Below are positions 52,789 through 62,300 of a stretch of 64,000 nt of DNA, one piece after another (positions within the stretch are counted from its first letter, which is position 1; each line of letters starts with the position of its first letter). Where the stretch lies: positions 1 through 64,000 of the forward strand of contig JACOEH010000001.1 in assembly GCA_024998685.1 (NCBI GenBank), read 5' to 3'. The notes under the pieces are model-generated. The model saw only the letters and a list, made by a program, of their open reading frames with translations. It searched no databases and had not been told where the DNA came from. The stretch is from Nitrospira sp. (GTDB taxonomy: Bacteria > Nitrospirota > Nitrospiria > Nitrospirales > Nitrospiraceae). The position numbers and the translations under genes are program-made.

Positions 52789-55113
52789 ATGGCTAGCCAC
52801 GGTTCCATACGCATTCTGCTCATCGAAGATAACCCCGACGATGTCCGACTGCTCAGGGAATACCTGGCGGAAACGAGGACCTGCCGGGTCGAGGTGACGC
52901 ACGAGAGACGGCTGTCTGCCGGATTGAACCGCCTCACTGAACAGAACTTTGATGCCGTGTTGCTGGATCTCGCGTTGCCGGATAGCCAGGGTCTGGACAC
53001 GGTCATCCGAGTGCGCGCCGCCGCGAAGAGGGTACCGCTCGTCGTCTTGACGGAGATCGAAGATGAGGTGCTGGCAGTGCGGCTTACTCAGGCAGGAGTG
53101 CAGGACTATCTCGTCAAAGGGAGGATGAGCGGCCCTCTCCTGACCCGGTCGTTACGCTACGCCGTCGAACTCGCGCGGATGGAAGAGGCTGTAGGCGAAG
53201 TCGAGCGCCGGTTTCAACAGCTGGCTGACAATGCGCCGGTCATGGCGTGGATGACCGAGCCTGATGCATCGTGCAGCTTCTTGAGCAAGTCCTGGTACGA
53301 GTTCACCGGACAAGCACCGGAAACCGGCCTTGGTTTCGGCTGGCTGGATGCCGTGCACCCGGATGACCGAACGGCGGCGCGCGATATCCTTGTCGCAGCC
53401 GATGCCGAACGGGAACCATTTCGACTCGACTACCGGCTACGGCGCAAAGACGGAGAATATCGCTGGGCCATTGATGCCGCCGCGCCGCGTGTAGACGGCG
53501 AGGGCCGATTCCTCGGCTACATCGGCTCCGTCATGGATATCACCGACCGCAAGAAATCTGATCAACTGGAAGCGGACCAGAAGCGCGTGCTCCAACTCAT
53601 CGTCAAGGATGCTCCTCTCTCGACGGTTTTTGATGCGCTCATTCGGATGATTGAGGAACAATCGGCCGCTCGTATGGTGGCATCCATCCTTCTCATGGAT
53701 GCGGACGGAATTCATCTCCGGTCCGGTGCAGCTCCGAGTCTACCGGAGGCGTACAACCGGGCCATCGACGGTATGGCCATCGGCCCGCATGTCGGCTCGT
53801 GCGGCACGGCCGCTTACCGGCGCCGGCCGGTCTATGTGTCGGACATTGCAAACGATCCGCTGTGGGCGAACTTCGCTCCATTGGCATTGACACACAATTT
53901 GCGGGCGTGCTGGTCCACACCGATCCTCTCCAGCTCCGACCGATTGCTCGGTACGTTTGCCATGTATTATCCCGACGTGCGGGAACCGAATGGACAGGAC
54001 TTGCGACTCGTCGACGTAGCGACGCGCCTCGCCGCCATCGCGATTGAACGCAAGCGGGCGGAGGAGGTCCTGCGGCTGGCAAAATTCTCGGTCGAGCGGG
54101 CCGCCGACGCTGTGTACTGGGTCGATTCGCAGGCCAAGATTTTGGATGTGAACGAGGCGGCAAGCCGTATGCTGAGTTATTCGAAAGACGAGTTGTGCGC
54201 CATGACCATCCATGATCTGAATCCCGCCTTCCAGGCGGGCATGTGGCCGGGGTTTTGGGCGGAAACCCAGCGGCGCGGGACGATGATGTTTGAGACGGTC
54301 CATCAGGCTAAGGATGGCCGGCTGATTCCCATCGAGATGAGTGTCAATTTTTTTATTCACGAAGGCACGGAATACCACTGCGCGTTCGTGCGCGATATCA
54401 CCGAGCGCAAGCGGGCGGAGGGACAGTTCCGGGAAATGCTGGACCGCATTCGGAAGCTCTCCCAGCGCCTGGAAGCGGTACGTGAAGAGGAGCGGACCAG
54501 GATTGCACATGAGCTGCACGATGAGTTGGGTGTCCGCTTAACCTGCTTCAGACTCGATTTGGCACGGCTGAGGTCGTTCATGAGTTGGTCGCCGGTCCCC
54601 CGCGAGGAAATAGAGAAGAAGATTCATTCGATGACCGCCGAAGTGGATGCCACGATCGCCTCGGTGCAGCGCCTGGTGGCGGAATTGCGGCCGGGAATCC
54701 TGGACGACCTCGGCCTGGCCGCGGCGGTAGAATGGCAGTGCCAAGACCTGGAACGACGCAGCGGGATCCGCTGTTCCTGTGAAGGCACGGAGGAGCACAT
54801 TCCTCTCGCCAAGCCGCTGGCCACGGCTGCGTTCCGTATTTGCCAGGAAGCGCTCACGAACGTCGTGCGTCACGCCGAAGCGACCACCGTCAGAGTGCGC
54901 ATCAAACAGGTGGACGGCCTCCTTCAGCTTGAAGTGGACGACGACGGGATCGGCATTTCACCGGACAAGTTATCCGATTCCCGCTCCTTCGGCTTGCTCG
55001 GAATGCGCGAACGCGCGGCAAGTCTCGGCGGGCAGATCGAGATTGCGGGGCGGTCCGAGAAGGGCACGACAGTGACGTTGCAATTGCCGTTGAACATGGG
55101 GGGCAGGCGATAG
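52789..55113 (+). CDS. Sensor histidine kinase (REC-PAS-GAF-PAS-HisKA_3-HATPase)
   Basis: IRILLIEDNPDDVRLLREYL, NAPVMAWMTEPDASCSFLSKSWYEFTGQ, RTRIAHELHDELGVRLTCFRLDLARL, LGMRERAASLGGQIEIAGRSEKGTTVTLQLPL. Confidence 0.95.
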   Translation: MASHGSIRILLIEDNPDDVRLLREYLAETRTCRVEVTHERRLSAGLNRLTEQNFDAVLLDLALPDSQGLDTVIRVRAAAKRVPLVVLTEIEDEVLAVRLTQAGVQDYLVKGRMSGPLLTRSLRYAVELARMEEAVGEVERRFQQLADNAPVMAWMTEPDASCSFLSKSWYEFTGQAPETGLGFGWLDAVHPDDRTAARDILVAADAEREPFRLDYRLRRKDGEYRWAIDAAAPRVDGEGRFLGYIGSVMDITDRKKSDQLEADQKRVLQLIVKDAPLSTVFDALIRMIEEQSAARMVASILLMDADGIHLRSGAAPSLPEAYNRAIDGMAIGPHVGSCGTAAYRRRPVYVSDIANDPLWANFAPLALTHNLRACWSTPILSSSDRLLGTFAMYYPDVREPNGQDLRLVDVATRLAAIAIERKRAEEVLRLAKFSVERAADAVYWVDSQAKILDVNEAASRMLSYSKDELCAMTIHDLNPAFQAGMWPGFWAETQRRGTMMFETVHQAKDGRLIPIEMSVNFFIHEGTEYHCAFVRDITERKRAEGQFREMLDRIRKLSQRLEAVREEERTRIAHELHDELGVRLTCFRLDLARLRSFMSWSPVPREEIEKKIHSMTAEVDATIASVQRLVAELRPGILDDLGLAAAVEWQCQDLERRSGIRCSCEGTEEHIPLAKPLATAAFRICQEALTNVVRHAEATTVRVRIKQVDGLLQLEVDDDGIGISPDKLSDSRSFGLLGMRERAASLGGQIEIAGRSEKGTTVTLQLPLNMGGRR

Positions 55114-55186
55114 CGAAGAGAGCAGCGGGAAGCTCGAAGGCTGTTCAGCGAAGGAATTGCTTGTTGTCAGCGGTGAGGCTTCTCTT

Positions 55187-55816
55187 ATGCTGAAAGTGCT
55201 GATTGCGGACGACCATTCGCTCTTCCGGCGCGGAGTCAAGGATTTGCTTTCTCATGAGCTGGGGCCTGTCACGATCGGAGAATGCGGCGACGCCCACGAA
55301 CTACTGGAGCTGGTCCGGCACAAAATGTGGGATCTTCTCATCTTGGATATCGGAATGCCGGGTACAACCGGGAGCGAAGCCCTCAAGCGGGTAAAGTCGG
55401 AACGTCCGGAACTGCCCGTCATCATACTGAGTATGCATCCTGAGGATCAGTACGCCGTTCGCCTGTTCAAAGCCGGCGCCAATGCGTATCTCATGAAGGC
55501 CAGCACCTCTCAAGAACTGGTGAAAGCCGTTCGCAAGGTGCTTGCGGGCGGACAGTATGTGAGCGCCACGCTGGGAGAGAAACTCGTGCTTCTGCTTCAT
55601 CAGGGCACCGACCAGGCGCCGCACGCGCGGCTGTCGGATCGCGAGTACGAAGTGATGCGATTGCTTGCCTCAGGCAAGACCGTCTCGGAAATCGCCGATT
55701 GCCTGTGCCTCGGGACGACCACGGTCAGTACCTATCGCACGAGAATTCTGGACAAGCTCCATCTTAGGAACAACGCCGAGCTCATGCGCTACGCCGTCCA
55801 ACACGAGATCGTGTAG
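55187..55816 (+). CDS. NarL/FixJ-type response regulator with LuxR HTH
   Basis: LKVLIADDHSLFRRGVKDLL ... LSDREYEVMRLLASGKTVSEIADCLCLGTTTVSTYRTRILDKL. Confidence 0.95.
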   Translation: MLKVLIADDHSLFRRGVKDLLSHELGPVTIGECGDAHELLELVRHKMWDLLILDIGMPGTTGSEALKRVKSERPELPVIILSMHPEDQYAVRLFKAGANAYLMKASTSQELVKAVRKVLAGGQYVSATLGEKLVLLLHQGTDQAPHARLSDREYEVMRLLASGKTVSEIADCLCLGTTTVSTYRTRILDKLHLRNNAELMRYAVQHEIV

Positions 55817-56043
55817 TCGCTCGTCCGCTCTTCTACACTCCGCTCAACTCTCGCCTTCGGGGTCTTGTCGTTGAGACGAGGACAACGCAATCATGCTCTG
55901 CCTGATAGCGTACCGCCGGTTCTTACGCTAAACCTTCTTCCCCATATGGTGCCGTTTGCCGGTGCTCTCGATCTTCAGTCACGAACGGAGCTGAGATACC
56001 ACCGGATGCCGAAATGGAGATCTCAACCACAGAGGAAATTGCC

Positions 56044-56247
56044 ATGCACGTTCTCGTTCCCAGTTGTTGTTTCTGTGTGAAGGTCCGCGACGACAAAGAA
56101 AGCAGGGTTGGACGAGGGATATGGGTTGATGTCGAGACGTATCGCGCCAGGCATCATGTGATCCCTGATAATTTGTGGTTTTCGCCAACGTACTGCGATG
56201 ATTGCAAGGCAAAGAGATCATTCGATCGCGTTCGGAATGTTCCGTGA
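56044..56247 (+). CDS. Small Cys-rich protein resembling the CSYCKKIRDD...CPDC module
   Basis: MHVLVPSCCFCVKVRDDKESRVGRGIWVDVETYRARHHVIPDNLWFSPTYCDDCKAKRSFDRV. Confidence 0.6.
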   Translation: MHVLVPSCCFCVKVRDDKESRVGRGIWVDVETYRARHHVIPDNLWFSPTYCDDCKAKRSFDRVRNVP

Positions 56248-56326
56248 AAGCCGTCGCCTGGAAACTCGAGCGGCGAAGTCGGACCGAGCGATTGTCGAGA
56301 AAGGGAAGAAGGGAAGGAAGCAAGAG

Positions 56327-57325
56327 ATGGGCGATCACGCAAAGAACCATGATCGGGTCTGGTCGATTGTCCTGGCCAAGGGCGAGGGTGAGCGGCTCAG
56401 GCCATTCGTCCAACGGTGGTTGGGCCACCCAAGACCAAAGCAATACTGTACCTTTGTCGGGACCAGGTCATTGTTCCAGCACACGCTGGATCGGGCCGAT
56501 CGGCTGACTGCTGCGGAACGGAAGATGACCGTGATCGCACGTCCGCATGCATGGGAGGCCTGGCCGCAACTGGGGCAGCGACCTTCAGGCATGGTGCTCC
56601 TTCAGCCGGTTAACCGCGGCGCTGCAGCGGCGGTCTTTCTCGCGCTGACGTATGTGAAGGCGCGTGACGCCAAGGGTACCGTCGTCATTCATCCCTCAGA
56701 CCATTTCGTCTATCCGGAACATCGGTTTCTCGACTCAATCCGGCGTGCCGTCCGAACAACGGAATCGTTTCCTGATCGGCTCGTGCTGCTCGGCGTATCT
56801 CCGGACCGTCTCGAACTGGACTATGGCTGGGTGGAGCCCGGTGAACAGGTCTATCGTGCATCCAATTATCGGATTCAGACGGTCCAAGCATTCTTGGAGA
56901 AACCGACGGCGGCCCAGGCTGATGCGGCACTCGCGGCGGGGGCGTTGTGGAATACATCAGTGGTGGCGGCCAAGGTGGAGACGCTGTGGGAATCGGGGTG
57001 GCAATGTTTTCCCGACCTCATGCCGCGCTTCGAATGTCTTCTCGGTGCGATCGGGACCTCCACTGAAGCGAAAACCATCGAGACGATCTATGATCACATG
57101 CCGGCCCATGACTTTTCATCCGAGTTGCTCCAGCTGATCCCCGCGCAATTCGTCGTGATTGAGATGGCGGGGGTGCTCTGGAGCGACTGGGGTACACCGG
57201 AACGGATCATTCACACGCTCCGTCTAATCGGACGGCAACCGACGTTTCAATTGAACTGCCTGGACCCGCCTTTCGTGCCGTTCGCGCAAGTTCAGTCGCA
57301 AAGCAAGATTCCGGTCGGCTTCTAA
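56327..57325 (+). CDS. Mannose-1-phosphate guanylyltransferase / sugar nucleotidyltransferase-like
   Basis: VWSIVLAKGEGERLRPFVQRWLGHPRPKQYCTFVGTRSLFQHTLDRADRL; VIHPSDHFVYPEHRFLDSI; ALWNTSVVAAKVETLWE. Confidence 0.85.
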   Translation: MGDHAKNHDRVWSIVLAKGEGERLRPFVQRWLGHPRPKQYCTFVGTRSLFQHTLDRADRLTAAERKMTVIARPHAWEAWPQLGQRPSGMVLLQPVNRGAAAAVFLALTYVKARDAKGTVVIHPSDHFVYPEHRFLDSIRRAVRTTESFPDRLVLLGVSPDRLELDYGWVEPGEQVYRASNYRIQTVQAFLEKPTAAQADAALAAGALWNTSVVAAKVETLWESGWQCFPDLMPRFECLLGAIGTSTEAKTIETIYDHMPAHDFSSELLQLIPAQFVVIEMAGVLWSDWGTPERIIHTLRLIGRQPTFQLNCLDPPFVPFAQVQSQSKIPVGF

Positions 57326-57351
57326 CGCGCGATGAATAAGGAGAACAAGCG

Positions 57352-57588
57352 ATGAAACTGTTTGGTAAATCGGAGTCGCGGCGAAAATCTCGCGTCGTCT
57401 CGGCGAAACACGAACCGACGGCCGAGGAGACGGCAGTGACGGGATTATTGAATGGAGACACGGCAGAGGACATCCGCGCACGCATTGCCGTCTTGGCCTT
57501 TCAATTCTACGAGCAACGAGGCCGCCAGGACGGCTATGATGTGGAGGATTGGCTCCAGGCCGAGCGGCGTATCCTTGCCGGCTCATGA
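57352..57588 (+). CDS. DUF2934-type protein
   Basis: EDIRARIAVLAFQFYEQRGRQDGYDVEDWLQAERRI. Confidence 0.85.
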   Translation: MKLFGKSESRRKSRVVSAKHEPTAEETAVTGLLNGDTAEDIRARIAVLAFQFYEQRGRQDGYDVEDWLQAERRILAGS

Positions 57589-57651
57589 TGATGTCGGTCA
57601 AATGTTTGTCGGAAGCTCGCCGACGTAGATTCTCTTAGCAAAGGAAACACG

Positions 57652-58389
57652 ATGACCAACGGGGTGATTCCAGCGCTCACCATCACGATCATCAGCAGGC
57701 AGTGTTTCGTGTGGTTGGGCTTGCAGAAAATTCTCGAGAGCCGCGCGACCATCCCGATGGTCGTGCACCTGCACCAGGAGAGGACACCTGAGCGGCTCCT
57801 CGCCGAGAGCCGACCAGACGTGGTTATCCTGGATCTGGAGACCGTGCGCGATGCCGTCGATACCATCAAACAGATTCGTGAGGCAGCTCCGACCAGTAAG
57901 ATCGTACTGTTGTGCGGGCTTGCGGATCAGGGCTGCGCGCGCGAAGCGTTTGCCTGCGGCGTCGACGGCATCATCCTGAAGGTTCAACCGCCCGTCGTCG
58001 TGCTGGCGATGATCGAGGCGCTGTATGCCCCCGCGAAGCTTCAGGTCTCCGGAGAGCGAGATGGCGTGATCGGGACGAGCCTGAGGCCCTTCATCAAGAA
58101 GACGATCGAAGACGAGCCTCAGCCGCCGGCGTGGCCCGAAGCCTTGACTGAACGGGAATGCGAGATTATCCGATTGGTGAGCCAGGGACTATCGAACAAA
58201 GACATCGCCGACAAGTTATCGATTAGCGACCGTACGGTGCGACATCATATGACGAGCATTTTCAACAAGGTCGGCGTGCCCAATCGGCAGAAGCTCCTGA
58301 TCCACGCCTATCATATCCATTCCACCCGGACGAGTGTTGTATCCCGGAACGATGTTCGTGCCCTGGGTGAGCCTGGAAGAACCGCGTGA
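57652..58389 (+). CDS. LuxR-family response regulator
   Basis: Receiver-like N-terminus, WPEALTERECEIIRLVSQGLSNKDIADKLSISDRTVRHHMTSIFNKVGVPNRQKLLIHA. Confidence 0.9.
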   Translation: MTNGVIPALTITIISRQCFVWLGLQKILESRATIPMVVHLHQERTPERLLAESRPDVVILDLETVRDAVDTIKQIREAAPTSKIVLLCGLADQGCAREAFACGVDGIILKVQPPVVVLAMIEALYAPAKLQVSGERDGVIGTSLRPFIKKTIEDEPQPPAWPEALTERECEIIRLVSQGLSNKDIADKLSISDRTVRHHMTSIFNKVGVPNRQKLLIHAYHIHSTRTSVVSRNDVRALGEPGRTA

Positions 58390-58405
58390 ACGGAACTGCG
58401 TGAAA

Positions 58406-58430
58406 TGACATATCCTTCGACAAGCTCAGG
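58406..58430. repeat. Dispersed CCTTCGACAAGCTCAGG-type repeat
   Basis: tatccttcgacaagctcagggccgg; a word known to be dispersed intergenically in many bacterial genomes. Confidence 0.4.
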
Positions 58431-58451
58431 GCCGGCGGGATTCAGCGGATC

Positions 58452-59372
58452 CTAGCGCTCGCAGACACCCTCTGGACCGCATTGCTTCACCCGGTTTACA
58501 TGCTGAGCGGCCACCGCCGCTTCCCATCCCTTTTCACAAGGAAGAAGAAGTACGCGAAGTGGATTTGAGAACTGAGCACCCAATCGAGTCCGAACGTCAG
58601 TGTCGGCTTCGTCCGCCTCAAAGAAGATCTCGCAGTCCGGCAGTCCACCCAGACCGATACCTTGTGCCTTGAGCAGCGCCTCTTTGGCGACCCAGTAGCG
58701 AAAGAATTTCGTAGCCCGCCCCTCCTCAGCCTCCTGCATGATCGCCGTGTGTTCCGAGTGAGTGAAAAAACGCCTGGATAGATCAGAAACTTCGACATCC
58801 GAACGAACGAATTCAAGATCGACTCCGACCTCTTGCGCCTTTGAGACGGCAATGAGCGCGCGATCATGGGCATGGGACAAACTGAACGCAATCGCCGACC
58901 GACCTCGTAATGTCCTCGAGAGGAAGGGCTTGCCTGTTGCACCGCGATCCAACGCGACGACATCGGGATCGACTCCAAGATATCTGCTCAGCACGGCTCT
59001 GAGCCCTCCGTGGGCCAGCATATAGCGCTGCCGGATATCCTCCCGAACAAGACGAGCCGCTCGGTGCCGCTCGACGTCATCCAGCCATCCCGCGCACCGC
59101 TCCAGACAGCGTCGCGACCCGTCGAGCTCGATTCCCCAGAGGTGAACGACATTTTCATCAAGACGGATATGACTCTGCCGGCTTGTATCGGCGAGACGCT
59201 CAATTGATGTGAACGAAATCAGCACATTGTTACCGTGAATGCCGACATCGCCTTCGATGTTCGGCAAAAGAAAGGAATGAAAATCACGCAGCCCTATTGT
59301 TCGGCCGGAGGGGTGTCTCTTGAGAATGTTCGGCGATATAGTGTCGGATGTGGGAGGATACTTCTTCGACAT
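58452..59372 (-). CDS. Sfp-type 4'-phosphopantetheinyl transferase (start uncertain, overlaps NRPS 3' end)
   Basis: VHLWGIELDGS, REDIRQRYMLAHGGLRAVLSRYLG, GKPFL, IAFSLSHAHDRALIAVSKAQEVGVDLEFVR, FFRYWVAKEALLKAQGIGL. Confidence 0.9.
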   Translation of the reverse strand: MSKKYPPTSDTISPNILKRHPSGRTIGLRDFHSFLLPNIEGDVGIHGNNVLISFTSIERLADTSRQSHIRLDENVVHLWGIELDGSRRCLERCAGWLDDVERHRAARLVREDIRQRYMLAHGGLRAVLSRYLGVDPDVVALDRGATGKPFLSRTLRGRSAIAFSLSHAHDRALIAVSKAQEVGVDLEFVRSDVEVSDLSRRFFTHSEHTAIMQEAEEGRATKFFRYWVAKEALLKAQGIGLGGLPDCEIFFEADEADTDVRTRLGAQFSNPLRVLLLPCEKGWEAAVAAQHVNRVKQCGPEGVCER

Positions 59373-62300
59373 GCGGTGACACAACAAGTTCTGCCGTTCG
59401 GAGGGCTGCCATATCGATGGTCCGGCATCCTCCTCGTGCCAGCTCTCTCCAAATATATCTGGTATCGTCGGTGTCAATTCGTTGTGATGCCACGATGTTG
59501 AGTATATGTCCCGGATAAGGCCCCATCGTATAGCGGGCGGCTGCATGGAACATCGCCTGGCGGACACGTTTAATGTGCTGTTGTCTCAGCTCGTTTCCGG
59601 TAGGACCCTGGAGAATGGACAAGAAAGATTTACATTTACGCTGTATGATCGACAATCGCTCTTGCATCGTCATGTGCGGGAGCTCGCCGACACTGTGCAA
59701 GATCTTCAACAGAATTCCCACCGATAATGCGAATAATGCAAACCGGTTCGGGCGGGGGATATCATAGTGGCGGTGATACGAGCTCGGATGCCAGCTATTG
59801 ATGATACTTAAAATGACCCTTGTGTCCTGCATGACCAGTTGTTGCGCCATCTCATAGGCAACCAGCCCACCGGTACAAGCACCAACGAGGATGTATGGCC
59901 CTTGCGGGACGCATGCGCGGATCTCATTAACGTACTGTTGTGCCATCTCCGGCACGGAGCCGAACGGTGCCGCGTTCCCATCCAATCCTCGGGCTTGTAA
60001 GCCGTACACCGGATGGGTTTTGCCCAATAGTCTCCCCAACTGAGCGAGCCACAGTACATTGCCCATGACTCCCGGAATCAAAAAGATGGGAACGGCCGAT
60101 CCGTTCGGCTGCATGGCTACCAGTGATTGCCATGGAGGCGTCCAGTGCTCCTGCGCAAGCACCGACGTGAGGCCGGCGATCGTCGGCGCATGAAACAGTG
60201 TGGCAAGCGGTAGATGGCGGCCGTAGACCTGCTCAATGAGATAGAATAACTGAGCCGCTTTGAGCGAATGCCCGCCGAGATCGAAAAAGTTGTCATGGAT
60301 TCCGACTTTGTCGATCTCGAATACCTGTTGCCACAAGGCCGCCATTTGTATGTCCATCCGATCGCGCGGCGCAACATGGACGGCGCCGCTCGCGAGAGCG
60401 GAGTCCGGAGCCGGTAAGGCTTTCCTGTCGATCTTGTTATTCGCGGTCAACGGCATGACCTTCACAAAGACGAAGAGTGAGGGGACCATATACTCGGGAA
60501 TCTCGGACCGCAGAAACGCGCGAAGTTCCGGCTGACTTGGAGCAGGGCCATCCCGGCAAACTACATACGCCACTAACTGCTTCACCCCTTGCTGATCGTC
60601 TCTTGCGATGATGACGGCCTGACGGACGGCTTGATGGCGGCTCAGCGCCGCCTCGATTTCACCGAGTTCGATTCGGAACCCTCGGATCTTGACCTGATGA
60701 TCCAATCGACCGAGGTGCACGATGCGACCATCCGGGCGATACCGTGCCAAGTCTCCCGTTCGATACAGTCTCGCGAGAGGCTCTTGAGAAAATGGATGAG
60801 GAATAAACCGCTCCCGTGTCAAATCAGGCCGCCCGCGATAGCCTCGGGCCAGCCCATGGCCTCCGATATAGAGCTCGCCGGAAACTCCGATGGGAACCGG
60901 TTGGAGGAATTGATCCAGGATGTACACTTCCGTATTGGCAATCGGTCTCCCGATCGTGATCTCCCGATCAGTCCGTTCGACCTTCTCGATCGTGGACCAA
61001 ATTGTGGTTTCGGTCGGGCCATACATATTCCACAGGGCAAGGCTCCGATCTAATAACGACGTCGCCAGATCCGAGGGAAGGGGCTCCCCTCCGCAGAGGA
61101 TCGTCAGTGTGTTACTGCCCAGCCATCCTGCCTCAATCAGCATTCGCCATGTGGCAGGAGTCGCTTGCATGATCGTCGGCTGAACGGTTTCGCAGAGAGA
61201 CCGCAATCGTCGCCCATCCATTGCAACAGCGCGACCGGCGATTTCGATACGGGCCCCTGCCAGTAACGGCACATACAGCTCTAATCCGGCGATGTCGAAA
61301 GAGAGCGTCGTGACGGACAACATGACATCCTGAGCTGAGCAAGCCGGCTCCTGTCGGATCGACCACAAGAAGTTCACCAGCGCCCGGTGTGGAATTTCCA
61401 CCCCCTTGGGCTGTCCGGTCGACCCCGATGTGTATAGGATGTAGGCCAAGTCCTGAGGCGTGACGATCAGCGGAAGGTTATGATCGGGCTCCTGTGCGAT
61501 CGTTCCGGACTGTTGATCGAGGCACAGTGTGCGGCAGACTTGATCATCAAACCGAGCAGCCAGCGATTCGGACGTGAGTACGGTGATGAGCGAGGCGTTC
61601 TCCGACATATACCGAAGCCGATCCCGTGGATAGTCGGGATCAAGAGGCACGTAGGCGGCACCGGTTTTAAGCACGGCCATCAACGCGATGACCATTTCCA
61701 AGGATCGTTCAAGCCCGATACCCACTGTCGCACCAGGTTTAACACCCAGTGTTTGGAGATAGCGTGCCAGCTGATTAGCCCGGGCATTGAGCTCACCGTA
61801 CCGCAGTGTTTCTTGTCCCATCGACACCGCCACCGCCTCAGGAGTTCTCTCGACTTGCGCTTCAAACAGCCGGGGAAAACATTCAGACTGCGGATAGTCT
61901 CTTTGCGTGCGGTTCCAATCCTGCAACATCCGTCGGCGTTCGGGCGCCGTCACGGTCGGAAGCTCGGACAGCTTGCTGTGGGGATTGGCCAACGCGCTCT
62001 GGAGCAGGATTTTATACTGTCCCAACATCCGTTCAGCGGTCTGAGGCTCGAAAAGATCTGTATTGAACGTCAAGTATGCTCTTCGGGAGAACTCCGTCTC
62101 GATCGTCAAGCTCAAGTCGAATTGCGCGGCTTGCGTCTCCACCTCGAACGGCACCCAACTCAACCCTTGGACGTTGATTTCCCCGATGGGAGCATTGGGT
62201 ACATTGAAGAGAACCTGCACGAGCGGGGCGGAGCTATGGTCGCGAGCGGAGTGCATCGTCTCGACCAACTTATCGAACGGGAAGTCCTGATTGGCATACG

